Part shown: positions 1-5,795 of the stretch, one piece after another
Numbering within the stretch: position 1 is the stretch's first letter
Layout: each line of letters begins with the position of its first letter
NCBI GenBank assembly: GCA_041666465.1
Contig: JBAYGX010000082.1
Location: forward strand, 1-7,076
Origin: XYC2-FULL-41-22 sp041666465
GTDB lineage: Bacteria > Patescibacteriota > Gracilibacteria > UBA1369 > UBA12470
Reading direction: 5' to 3'
DNA length: 7,076 nucleotides
Notes under the pieces: generated by a model
What the model was told of the DNA's origin: nothing
The model's database searches: none
Seen by the model: only the letters and a program-made list of their open reading frames with translations
Position numbers and translations under genes: made by a program

Positions 1-2154
1 TATTGATGCGAATACCGTTACCAATTCGCCGATGTTGCATGAGAATGTATAGAAAATAAATTTCCTAAGATTTTGATAAATCTTTCTACCTTCTTCAACA
101 GCTGCGACTATAGTTGAATAACTATCGTCAGCTAGCACCATGTTGCTTGCCTCCCTGCTTACATCCGTGCCTGCAATGCCCATTGCGATGCCTATGTCCG
201 CCCGTTTGAGAGCTGGGGCATCATTTACGCCGTCGCCTGTCATTGCGACGATTTCGCCGTTTTTCTTGAGAGCTGAAATAATTTTGAGTTTGTGTTCCGG
301 ACTTACTCTCGAGAATATGATTTCTTTTTCCATTTTAAGCACTTTTGAAAGTCTTGTTTCCGAAAATGTTTCCAATTCAGCACCTGTTATTATTCTTGGA
401 TTTTTTGAAGAAACTATTCCAACTTGTCTTGCAATTGATTCCGCGGTTGGACCGTAGTCTCCCGTTATTATGTATGTTTTTATTCCTGCTTTGTGCGTTA
501 GAGCTACAGCGGCAGGGACCTCTTCTCTTGGTGGATCCATCATCCCCGTTAGTCCTATAAATATTAGTTTTTCTTCTGCAGTTTTTTCATCATATTTTTT
601 CTCTCTTTTCATTGGTTTGTATGCGAATGCCAAAACTCTTAATGCCATTCGAGCCATTCTATCATTGTTTTTGCTGATTTCTTTTGTAAGTTCTTTATCC
701 ATTTCCACTAGCTTGCCGTTTATAAGTGCATGTGTGCATTTATTCAAAACAACATCAGGAGCTCCTTTTGATAATATCATTGTTGTTTTTTCATATTTCC
801 CGGAGCAAATGATGCTCATCATTTTTCTTTCGGATGAAAACGGTATTTCAAGAACTCTTTTCCATTGAGTCGTGATTTTTTTTGTTTCTGTTCCGATTTT
901 TTCACTTACCGTTAACAATGCGCCTTCCGTAGGATCGCCTATGATGCTCCATACATTCTCTTCCTGGGCCAGTTGTGAATTGTTACATAGCGTTGCCGCT
1001 TGTCCCAATAGGTTTAGCGAGGTTGTCAGTTCAGGATTTTTATTTGATTTATGATCGAACTCTTTATTGTTAACAATTAACGATCCTTTAGGTTCATATC
1101 CGGTGCCGCTTATGTTGATTTTATATTCAGGTATAAAAATTTCTTTTACTGTCATTTCGTTTTTCGTGATTGTCCCGGTTTTGTCCGTGCAAATTACAGT
1201 TGTCGATCCCAGTGTTTCAACGGATGAAAGTTGCTTCATTATCGCATTTTTCTTGGCAAGTCTTTGAACTCCGAGTGCAAGAGCGATTGTGATTGTTGCC
1301 GGTAGTCCTTCCGGGACCGCTGCAACTGCAACCGATGTTGCGAATAATATTGTGTCTGAAAAACTTTGACCTTGTACGAAATATCCTACGCAGAATAATA
1401 TAATGGATATTACTAATGTTATTTTCCCGGCAAAAATACCAAGTTTGATTAGTTCTTTTTGAAGTGGGCTTAAGTCTTTCTTTGTGGTTGTTGTCAAATG
1501 AGTTATTCGTCCGAACATCGTTTCCATCCCGATTTTTACTACTACTGCCTTGCCATTGCCTTTTGTTGCCGCCGTACCCATGAAAATCATGTTTTCATGT
1601 TCGTCGTGATTTAGATGTTTTTTATCTATAGCCTCTGTGATTTTTTTAACCGGACGAGATTCTCCCGTAAGTGTTGACTCGTCTATTTCCAGATTGTTTA
1701 CCTCTATAAGTCTGGCATCCGCTCCTATTTTGTCGCCTTCTTCTATGATTAAAATATCTCCCGGTACCAAATCTCGTGCATCTATGATTTTTTCTCTTCC
1801 ATCTCTTATTACTTTTGCATGTGGTTGAACCATTTTCTTAAGTGCTTCTAGAGCCTTTTCCGCTTTGAATTTCTGAATGAATCCGATTGTTGCGTTTAAA
1901 ATAACGATGAATAATATTACAGAAGCGTCTACGGTTTTACCGCCTATTCCTGCGAGTATTGCTGCGATAATCAGTATTATGACCATTAAATCTTTGAATT
2001 CTTCGAAAAATTGAATGATTAGAGGTGTTCTTTTCTTCCCTTTGATTTCATTTTTCCCGTATTTGATTTGCAGCTCTTTTAACTGTGTTGAATCCAGGCC
2101 AAGCATTTTAGTATTGAATGCTTTGAATATTTGGTTTTGGTCTTTGGTGTGCAT
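1..2154 (-). CDS. P-type cation-transporting ATPase, SERCA-like (probable Ca2+ pump), C-terminus cut by window edge
   Basis: ATP-driven cation pump of the plasma membrane. The frame is open from ATG at 2154 through base 1, giving 718 residues. Visible in order: an N-terminal cation-ATPase domain (about 1-50, FNTKMLGLDS then YGKNE); M1 and M2 (about 53-93); actuator TGES at 163-166; M3 (about 240-260); M4 with PEGLPA at 281-286; DKTGT with phospho-acceptor Asp324; GDPTEGAL and KGAPD (Lys463) in the nucleotide domain; MDPPREE and ITGD; TGDGVNDAP from 639; and the start of M5, with Asn707 and Glu710. Glu282 in M4 and the Asn/Glu pair in M5 match Ca2+-site residues of SERCA (E309, N768, E771), hence the Ca2+ call. 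Family members run about 850-900 residues, so M6-M10 lie outside. There is no N-terminal heavy-metal domain. The first ATG is preferred because it keeps the N-terminal family segment. No Shine-Dalgarno is visible. Mn2+ or another divalent ion is possible. The gene diverges from the small plus-strand frames. Confidence 0.96.
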   Translation of the reverse strand, partial: MHTKDQNQIFKAFNTKMLGLDSTQLKELQIKYGKNEIKGKKRTPLIIQFFEEFKDLMVIILIIAAILAGIGGKTVDASVILFIVILNATIGFIQKFKAEKALEALKKMVQPHAKVIRDGREKIIDARDLVPGDILIIEEGDKIGADARLIEVNNLEIDESTLTGESRPVKKITEAIDKKHLNHDEHENMIFMGTAATKGNGKAVVVKIGMETMFGRITHLTTTTKKDLSPLQKELIKLGIFAGKITLVISIILFCVGYFVQGQSFSDTILFATSVAVAAVPEGLPATITIALALGVQRLAKKNAIMKQLSSVETLGSTTVICTDKTGTITKNEMTVKEIFIPEYKINISGTGYEPKGSLIVNNKEFDHKSNKNPELTTSLNLLGQAATLCNNSQLAQEENVWSIIGDPTEGALLTVSEKIGTETKKITTQWKRVLEIPFSSERKMMSIICSGKYEKTTMILSKGAPDVVLNKCTHALINGKLVEMDKELTKEISKNNDRMARMALRVLAFAYKPMKREKKYDEKTAEEKLIFIGLTGMMDPPREEVPAAVALTHKAGIKTYIITGDYGPTAESIARQVGIVSSKNPRIITGAELETFSETRLSKVLKMEKEIIFSRVSPEHKLKIISALKKNGEIVAMTGDGVNDAPALKRADIGIAMGIAGTDVSREASNMVLADDSYSTIVAAVEEGRKIYQNLRKFIFYTFSCNIGELVTVFASI

Positions 2155-2170
2155 TTTAATGGATCATGTG

Positions 2171-2199
2171 TTGATTTTTGTTCTATTTTACAGTAAATA
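2171..2199 (+). promoter_or_regulatory. Candidate promoter for the plus-strand small reading frames
   Basis: TTGATT (2171-2176), a 17-nt spacer and TAAATA (2194-2199) would start transcription roughly 15 nt before ATG 2221. The -35 and spacing are good but the -10 matches at only three of six positions. A run of seven A then six T (2208-2220) abuts the start codon, replaces any Shine-Dalgarno and may bend the DNA. The last 27 nt before the ATG contain no G, which resembles the leaders of the ribosomal genes in this window. Confidence 0.3.
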
Positions 2200-2212
2200 C
2201 TCTACTTAAAAA
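2185..2212 (-). promoter_or_regulatory. Candidate promoter for the P-type ATPase gene
   Basis: Reading the minus strand, TAAAAT (2190-2185, five of six matches to TATAAT) lies 16 nt after a weak TTTTTA (2212-2207). It would start transcription about 24 nt before the ATPase ATG. The -35 is poor, and in AT-rich DNA such matches arise by chance, so this is a suggestion only. It overlaps the candidate plus-strand promoter, as expected for a compact divergent region. Confidence 0.3.
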
Positions 2213-2220
2213 AATTTTTT

Positions 2221-2532
2221 ATGGAAAAAGCTGATTGTAGTGACGACTTAAGGAGAGAGTTGGATTCTCGTATAAGAAAATGGATGGATTTGTCCGAGGT
2301 GGATTTTATGTCCGGGATGACTTTCAGGCAACAGGTTGAAAGTTTTCTTGAGGAATATTTTTTTCTTTCAGATGGTGCAGGTGCTGTTTTGTATGATGAG
2401 GTTATAGATTTCCTATGTGCCGATATGTTGGATTTTTTGGTTAGTCATAATTATAGTGTCGACTCTGATGTTACAACTTTTTTATGGAAGGGGCTTGCGA
2501 AAATATTTTCCGATAGAGGGCTTGATTATTAG
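2221..2532 (+). CDS. Small acidic hypothetical protein (103 aa), family not recognised
   Basis: I do not recognise this protein. It is strongly acidic: 22 Asp/Glu against 10 Lys/Arg. The N-terminal part is charged (residues 1-28, with RRELDSRIRKW). It is followed by a stretch rich in Phe, Leu, Tyr and Asp (29-75), with FLEEYFFL at 42-49 and a Leu/Asp-rich segment at 61-74, suggesting alpha helices. There is no signal peptide, membrane span or metal motif; Cys6 and Cys66 are isolated. The frame is the longest on either strand between the ATPase and trmD, which supports coding. It diverges from the ATPase and points tail to tail at trmD. It ends at a TAG after which the same frame stays open for 59 more codons (a 55-codon ATG frame begins nine bases on), so it may be the first of two cistrons, the front part of a gene broken by a nonsense change, or a leaky-stop gene. 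Start ATG 2221 is the first in frame; no Shine-Dalgarno is present. Confidence 0.6.
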   Translation: MEKADCSDDLRRELDSRIRKWMDLSEVDFMSGMTFRQQVESFLEEYFFLSDGAGAVLYDEVIDFLCADMLDFLVSHNYSVDSDVTTFLWKGLAKIFSDRGLDY

Positions 2533-2541
2533 CAATTTATT

Positions 2542-2709
2542 ATGGTCAATCGCAATGAGCCCGCTGTCAGTTCTTGGCTTATGGCTGCTCGATATACGCT
2601 TAGCCATGTCTCAAATTATATAAATAGAACTCCTCATTTTGGATCTGGGTGTGTTTCAACAGATGATGATGTTGCCTCTTTGGAATTATGTTCCGATTCA
2701 TCAAGTTAA
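2542..2709 (+). CDS. Possible second small reading frame (55 aa), in frame with its upstream neighbour
   Basis: An ATG nine bases after the TAG of the 103-codon frame opens 55 codons ending in TAA at 2707-2709. It is in the same reading frame, and the bases between the stop and this ATG encode Gln-Phe-Ile. The product would be serine-rich (11 of 55), with an acidic, serine-rich tail (STDDD, then SDSSS at the end) and no recognisable domain or membrane segment. The junction, a stop codon then AT-rich bases ending in TTATTATG, resembles the tight junctions between rplQ, rplM and rpsI, which would fit termination-reinitiation. It may instead be the detached C-terminal part of the upstream protein, or not coding at all. 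Its last nine bases overlap the end of trmD on the other strand. Confidence 0.35.
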   Translation: MVNRNEPAVSSWLMAARYTLSHVSNYINRTPHFGSGCVSTDDDVASLELCSDSSS

Positions 2710-3351
2710 GTTTTCCATTCGCCATTTTTCGATCTCTTTGTGATTTCCGCTTAAAAGTACTTTTGGTACTGACATTTTTTTGAAAACTTCCGGTCTTGTG
2801 TAATGGGGGTACTCTTTTTTCCCGCCAAGCTTTTTTGTAAAAGAGTCTTCAAGTGCCGAAGTGTCATCATGCAATACCCCGGGTAATTGTCTCGTTATTG
2901 CATCTATTAGTATCATTGCCGGTAATTCTCCTCCGGTTAGAACGAAATCTCCGATAGATATTTCTTCGTCTACTAGCGTTTCTCGTATTCTCTGGTCTAT
3001 TCCTTCATATCTTCCGCAAAGAAGAGTTATGTTTTTGAGTTTTGATAGTTTTAATACCTTAGAGTGGGTTAGTGTCTTACCATGAGGTGTTAGAAATATT
3101 ACAGGTCCTTTATTTAGCTTTTTAACAGCCTTTATTGCGTCGAAAATCGGTTGGCATGCCATTACCATCCCTGCGCCACCTCCATACGGTGTATCGTCAA
3201 CTTTTTTATGTTTGTCCTTTGAGTATTTGCGAATGTCGTGAGCCTTTACCGTAATTAGTCTTCTTTCAACAGCCCTTCCGATTATTGAATATTTGAAATA
3301 AGGGTTATCTTTTATGAATTGCGGGAAGATTGTAAGAATGTCGAAGCGCAT
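2701..3351 (-). CDS. trmD: tRNA (guanine-N1)-methyltransferase TrmD, short form
   Basis: SPOUT-class enzyme that transfers a methyl group from S-adenosylmethionine to N1 of G37, next to the anticodon, and so limits +1 frameshifting; it acts as a cytoplasmic homodimer. The 216 residues begin MRFDILTIFP. They carry DDTPYGGGAGMVM at 52-64; the trefoil-knot SAM site, with LTPHGKTL (87-94), CGRYEGIDQR (112-121) and SIGDFVLTGGELPAM (132-146); Arg154; Asp169 in EDSF; then PHYTRPEVF (182-190) and VLLSGNHKEIEKW (198-210). Arg154 and Asp169 correspond to the catalytic residues of the E. coli enzyme. The protein stops right after the WR of that block. It lacks the roughly 30-residue tail (RT..RRP.LL) of typical 240-255-residue TrmD, and no downstream frame restores it. 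Here trmD follows the rpsI terminator rather than sitting with rimM and rplS. No Shine-Dalgarno; the leader is free of G for 37 nt. Confidence 0.97.
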   Translation of the reverse strand: MRFDILTIFPQFIKDNPYFKYSIIGRAVERRLITVKAHDIRKYSKDKHKKVDDTPYGGGAGMVMACQPIFDAIKAVKKLNKGPVIFLTPHGKTLTHSKVLKLSKLKNITLLCGRYEGIDQRIRETLVDEEISIGDFVLTGGELPAMILIDAITRQLPGVLHDDTSALEDSFTKKLGGKKEYPHYTRPEVFKKMSVPKVLLSGNHKEIEKWRMENLT

Positions 3352-3388
3352 TAGGAAGTTTAAGAAGTAGGGGAAGTAGAAGAAGTGT
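3352..3388 (-). promoter_or_regulatory. G-free leader before trmD
   Basis: The 37 nt directly before the trmD ATG contain no G in the mRNA and consist of C/U-rich units such as CTTCTACTTCCCC. A Shine-Dalgarno is therefore impossible here. Such a stretch should be unstructured and may act as the ribosome entry region. The same composition recurs before rplQ, rpoA, rpsD and rpsK. Confidence 0.55.
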
Positions 3389-3435
3389 CATAGAGGAGTT
3401 TAGCAAAATACATCGGAATAAAAAACCCGTAGTAA

Positions 3436-3464
3436 TAAATAGGAGTTTCGTTGACACGAAACAA
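3436..3464 (-). promoter_or_regulatory. Weak candidate promoter for trmD
   Basis: On the minus strand TTGTTT (3464-3459), a 17-nt spacer and TATTTA (3441-3436) lie between the rpsI terminator and trmD, where a promoter is expected if the hairpin ends the upstream transcript. Each hexamer matches the consensus at only three positions. The inverted repeat at 3445-3462 falls across the spacer. Confidence 0.22.
3445..3462. repeat. Perfect 7-bp inverted repeat upstream of trmD
   Basis: GTTTCGT, a 4-nt loop TGAC, then ACGAAAC: a perfect 7-bp inverted repeat in otherwise AT-rich spacer. It could be an operator half-site pair overlapping the trmD promoter area, or a small RNA hairpin downstream of the rpsI terminator. 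No T-run follows it on either strand, so it is a poor terminator by itself. Confidence 0.5.
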
Positions 3465-3475
3465 CTTATAATATG

Positions 3476-3505
3476 GATAAAAGGAGCGTTTCGCTTCCTT
3501 TTATC
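3476..3505 (-). terminator. Probable intrinsic terminator at the end of the ribosomal operon (after rpsI)
   Basis: The arms 3476-3488 and 3492-3505 pair over 13 bp with one bulged base around a 3-nt loop. In the minus-strand RNA this reads A-rich tract, GGAAGCG, AAA, CGCTCC, TTTTAT: a GC core flanked by A and U runs, as in intrinsic terminators. It begins inside the rpsI stop codon (3501-3503), so terminator and gene end are merged. The structure is nearly symmetric and also has a U-run (CTTTTA) on the plus strand. Confidence 0.6.
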
Positions 3506-3920
3506 TTTTAGACCATTGTGGTGCCCTTCTTGCTCTCTTTAGACCGAACTTCTTTCTTTCCTTTATTCTGGAATCTCTTGTTATGAGATGAGCTTTCTTA
3601 AGTGTTAAGCGTAATTCGCTATCGTATTCCAACAAAGCTTTTGATATTCCATGTCTGATTGCTTCAGCTTGTCCTTTTTGTCCGCCGCCTTTAACTACTG
3701 CAACAACATCAAAATCGTTCTCTTTCTTAACAAGTTTTAAAGGAGTTTTTATCAAAGGTATGAGTGCACCGACTTTTATGTACTCTTTTACATCTTTGCC
3801 GTTCACAGTTATTTTACCTGTTCCTTTTTGTAATTTTACTCTCGCGATAGCTCGTTTTCTTTTCCCACACGCGTAGTCATATTTTCCAGTAAGTTTTATC
3901 GGTGTTTCCTTCTTTGGCAT
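3501..3920 (-). CDS. rpsI: 30S ribosomal protein S9 (uS9)
   Basis: Small-subunit head protein whose C-terminal tail reaches the P-site tRNA anticodon region. The 139 residues show the family pattern: GKRKRAIARVKL at 19-30, GTGKITVNG at 33-41, the GGGQKGQAEAIRHGIS loop-helix at 78-93, and the basic tail from DSRIKERKKFG (116-126) ending exactly in QWSKR, equivalent to the SKR terminus that contacts tRNA. It is slightly longer than the 130-residue E. coli protein because of an N-terminal extension (1-14, MPKKETPIKL). Last gene of the cluster: its ATG lies three bases after the rplM stop, in the same frame (TAA TTT ATG), and the terminator hairpin starts at its stop codon. No Shine-Dalgarno, so translation is probably coupled to rplM. 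Confidence 0.98.
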   Translation of the reverse strand: MPKKETPIKLTGKYDYACGKRKRAIARVKLQKGTGKITVNGKDVKEYIKVGALIPLIKTPLKLVKKENDFDVVAVVKGGGQKGQAEAIRHGISKALLEYDSELRLTLKKAHLITRDSRIKERKKFGLKRARRAPQWSKR

Positions 3921-3923
3921 AAA

Positions 3924-4364
3924 TTATAAGGTTATTGTTTCCGGATTTTGTGCGGCTTGTCCATGAGTTGGTCCGGCGTAAATATGCAATTTTGACATTA
4001 TATGATTTCTTAATCTTGTTCTTGGTATCATTCCCAATATTGCTTCGCTGATTACTTTTGTTGGTTTTTCCGCAAGCATTTTCTTTGCGCTTGTCAGGGT
4101 ATAATGACCCATCCATTCCGTATGTTTGAAATAGGTTTTTTGTTCAAGTTTATTCCCTGTTAATTTGATCTTCTCGGCATTTATGATGATTACATGATCG
4201 CCACAATCTAAATGCGGTGAAAAGCATGGTTTATGCTTTCCCCTTAAGATGACTGCAATTTTTGTTGCAAGTTTGCCAAGAGTTTTTCCTTCCGCGTCGA
4301 TTAGGAACCATTTCCTATTCTTGTTTATTTCTTCTAGTTTTGGTGAGTATGTTTTTGAGTTCAT
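3924..4364 (-). CDS. rplM: 50S ribosomal protein L13 (uL13)
   Basis: Early-assembling large-subunit protein that binds 23S rRNA. Its 146 residues are close to the E. coli length of 142. Family blocks seen: KWFLIDAEGKTLGKLATKIA (18-37), LRGKHKPCFSPHLDCGDHVI (40-59), INAEKIKLTGNKL (61-73), YFKHTEWMGHY (78-88), ILGMIPRTRLRNHIMSKLHI (109-128) and YAGPTHGQAAQNPE (129-142). The usual HTGYPGG loop reads HTEWMGH. It pairs with rpsI, as in most bacteria. Its ATG is three bases after the rplQ stop and in the same frame (TAA ATT ATG), which leaves no room for a ribosome binding site and implies reinitiation or coupled translation. Confidence 0.98.
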   Translation of the reverse strand: MNSKTYSPKLEEINKNRKWFLIDAEGKTLGKLATKIAVILRGKHKPCFSPHLDCGDHVIIINAEKIKLTGNKLEQKTYFKHTEWMGHYTLTSAKKMLAEKPTKVISEAILGMIPRTRLRNHIMSKLHIYAGPTHGQAAQNPETITL

Positions 4365-4367
4365 AAT

Positions 4368-4721
4368 TTAAATTAGTTCGATTATTGCCATAGGAGCTGC
4401 GTCTCCGACTCGAGGACTTGTCTTTACTATCCTTGTGAATCCGGAGCTTTTATTTGCATATTTTTTAACCAACACTTCCAATAGTTTTTTTGCTGCATTT
4501 TTGTCAGAGAAATATCTGTTTGCTTCTCTTATTGCCGTTGTTTTTTCAGCTTTCTTTGCATTATTTATGAGTCTTTCGATATATTCCCTCAAAGCTTTTG
4601 CTTTAGCTTCTGTTGTAGTGATTTGCTCATAAATTACGAGAGATTGTGCAAGGTTCTTAAGTAAACCTACTCTTCGTTTTTTTCTCAGACTTAATTTGTG
4701 TTGCTTCTTTAGATGTCTCAT
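4368..4721 (-). CDS. rplQ: 50S ribosomal protein L17 (bL17)
   Basis: Large-subunit protein near the exit-tunnel face. The 117 residues begin with the family's basic MRHLKKQHKLSLRKKRR, then LLKNLAQSLVIYEQITTTEAKAKALR (20-45), the L17 signature, and end with the RIVKTSPRVGDAAPMAIIEL strand (97-116). The family is bacteria-specific and normally follows rpoA, as here. Length is near that of E. coli L17 (127). It is preceded by a 96-nt spacer, long for this compact cluster, with two hairpins and a nearly G-free 57-nt leader, so its expression may be set apart from rpoA. Its stop is followed after three bases by rplM. Confidence 0.97.
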   Translation of the reverse strand: MRHLKKQHKLSLRKKRRVGLLKNLAQSLVIYEQITTTEAKAKALREYIERLINNAKKAEKTTAIREANRYFSDKNAAKKLLEVLVKKYANKSSGFTRIVKTSPRVGDAAPMAIIELI

Positions 4722-4778
4722 AATTAGTTTGTAGCTAGTAGTTAGTAGATAGTATTGAGGGGAAGGGGAGAAGAGAAG
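4722..4778 (-). promoter_or_regulatory. G-depleted leader before rplQ
   Basis: The 57 nt before the rplQ ATG contain a single G in the mRNA. Nearest the ATG is CAAACTAATT, preceded by TACTAGCT; both elements recur before rpsK. Farther upstream the leader turns into C/U tract (CTTCTCTTCTCCCCTTCCCC). No Shine-Dalgarno is present. UAA and UAG triplets occur repeatedly and would stop ribosomes reading through from rpoA. Confidence 0.5.
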
Positions 4779-4793
4779 TCGCCTGTGGTGACT
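4777..4793 (-). promoter_or_regulatory. Small hairpin B in the rpoA-rplQ spacer
   Basis: Arms 4777-4783 and 4787-4793 pair around a 3-nt loop with one imperfect pair, which is C-A in the mRNA. No U-run follows, so it is unlikely to end transcription on its own. With hairpin A just upstream it forms a tandem structure that could be an RNA-processing or stability element between rpoA and rplQ. Confidence 0.35.
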
Positions 4794-4798
4794 AGGGG

Positions 4799-4819
4799 AG
4801 AGGCCGCTTCGCGGCTTCT
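4799..4819 (-). promoter_or_regulatory. GC-rich hairpin A at the rpoA stop codon
   Basis: GAAGCCGC, loop GAA, GCGGCCTC in the mRNA: a nine-position stem (4799-4807 with 4811-4819) with one C-A mismatch, beginning inside the rpoA TAG. It contains GCGAAGC, a heptamer known to form exceptionally stable mini-hairpins in DNA. It is followed by CUCCCC rather than a U-run, so it looks more like a 3'-end protection or attenuation structure than a full intrinsic terminator. Confidence 0.5.
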
Positions 4820-5795
4820 ATTGTTCTTCAGCAAGTTTTAAAGATCTTTCTTTCAATGCATCTTCCACTTCCGTTAATGCCTTTTTGCCGAATCCTCTTA
4901 AATTGTTCAATTTGGATTCCGTGCATTTTGTTAATTGCTCTATAGATCCGATTCCTCCGTTTATCAAAGAATTTAATGTTCTTGGGGATAAACCGAGAAT
5001 TTCAATCGGTGTATACATCTCTTGTTGTGGTTTCTTTGACTCTTCTTCAGCTGTTTTGCGTGCGATTTTGTCGAAATCACTCATGAACTCTGCTTCAACA
5101 GGGGCTTCAGATTTATCAAATATTCCAAAATATGATTCAAGTACATTTGCTGCAAATTTAATCGCATTTTCTGGGTCTATCGATCCGTTTGTTTCTATCT
5201 CCATTATCAATTTGTCCAGATTTGTCATCTTACCTACACGAGTTGCTTCAATGTCGTATTTAATTCTTTTTATTGGAGTGAAAACACGATCGATTTCGAT
5301 TATCTCTGCATCTTGTCCTTCCTTTTTCTCAAGAGTTGAAGGTTTATAACCAACTCCTTTTTCTACAAATACTTCCATTTCAAGTTTCCCGCCCTTATCA
5401 AGGGTCGTGATGTAAAGGTCTTTGTTTAGAATTTCAACATCACTTGTGGTCTTGAAATCTTTTGCTGTAATTTTCCCACCTGCTTTTGATGATAAAGTTA
5501 TTACAGAAGGTTCTTTGGTATCTTTCTTAAGATGAAGTTGTTTTAAATTTAAAATTATATCCAAAATACTGTCTTTCACACCCTTTACCGTTGTGTATTC
5601 ATGAGAAACACCTTTTATTTTTACGCCTGAAACTGAAGCGCCTGGAAGAGATGATAAAAGCACTCTTCTTAGGGCGTTTCCCAACGTCATGCCATATCCT
5701 GATGGCAAAGGACTCACGGTAATTATTGCGTGATTGTCGCCCTTGCGATCTATGGTGATTTTTGGGAGCCCAATTTCTTCTTGGATAATATGCAT
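4818..5795 (-). CDS. rpoA: DNA-directed RNA polymerase subunit alpha
   Basis: Scaffold of RNA polymerase: the N-terminal domain dimerises and binds beta and beta', the C-terminal domain binds UP-element DNA and activators. It has 325 residues against 329 in E. coli. N-terminal domain: PLPSGYGMTLGNALRRVLLS (29-48), the dimerisation helix, and TTVKGVKDSILDIILNLKQL (68-87). The insert domain spans about 55-180. RVFTPIKRIKYDIEATRVGK (170-189) and TNLDKLIMEIETNGSI (191-206) are typical. An acidic linker (229-260) leads to the C-terminal domain: ILGLSPRTLNSL (266-277), with Arg272 and Asn275 matching DNA-contacting R265 and N268 of E. coli, then a helix-hairpin-helix GFGKKAL (301-307). UP-element recognition therefore looks intact. 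It follows rpsD by 46 nt, and that spacer is entirely free of G in the mRNA. The stop codon sits in a GC-rich hairpin. Confidence 0.99.
   Translation of the reverse strand: MHIIQEEIGLPKITIDRKGDNHAIITVSPLPSGYGMTLGNALRRVLLSSLPGASVSGVKIKGVSHEYTTVKGVKDSILDIILNLKQLHLKKDTKEPSVITLSSKAGGKITAKDFKTTSDVEILNKDLYITTLDKGGKLEMEVFVEKGVGYKPSTLEKKEGQDAEIIEIDRVFTPIKRIKYDIEATRVGKMTNLDKLIMEIETNGSIDPENAIKFAANVLESYFGIFDKSEAPVEAEFMSDFDKIARKTAEEESKKPQQEMYTPIEILGLSPRTLNSLINGGIGSIEQLTKCTESKLNNLRGFGKKALTEVEDALKERSLKLAEEQ

Noticed and set aside
140..2209. Several plus-strand open frames of 60-132 codons (for example 140-457, 470-868, 2015-2209)
   Set aside because: They lie opposite the P-type ATPase, whose minus-strand frame is continuous and carries all family motifs; the plus-strand products are low-complexity and Ser/Phe/Leu-rich.
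2581..2607. Inverted repeat ATGGCT / AGCCAT with a 15-nt loop
   Set aside because: Only 6 bp around a long loop, with no U-run; expected by chance in this length.
2417..2623. Hydrophobic 68-codon plus-strand frame that could be read as a membrane peptide
   Set aside because: It overlaps the 103-codon frame in another phase. Its hydrophobicity follows from T-rich codons shifted by one base, and it has no start-site signal.
2640..2703. A frameshift that would extend TrmD to normal length
   Set aside because: Both alternative frames after the TGA were read; neither encodes the conserved RT..RRP.LL tail.
3451..3472. TTGACA (3451-3456) and TATAAT (3467-3472) on the plus strand, looking like a consensus promoter
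   Set aside because: They are only 10 nt apart instead of about 17, they would drive transcription antisense into rpsI, and TTGACA is part of the inverted repeat.
3877..4116. 79-codon minus-strand frame overlapping rplM and rpsI
   Set aside because: It is a shifted reading of rplM, rich in Lys/Asn, without family similarity, and incompatible with the two strong ribosomal protein calls.
4885..5349. 154-codon plus-strand frame opposite rpoA, and similar ones opposite trmD, rplQ, rpsD and rpsK
   Set aside because: Each is antisense to a fully recognisable conserved gene and resembles no known protein.
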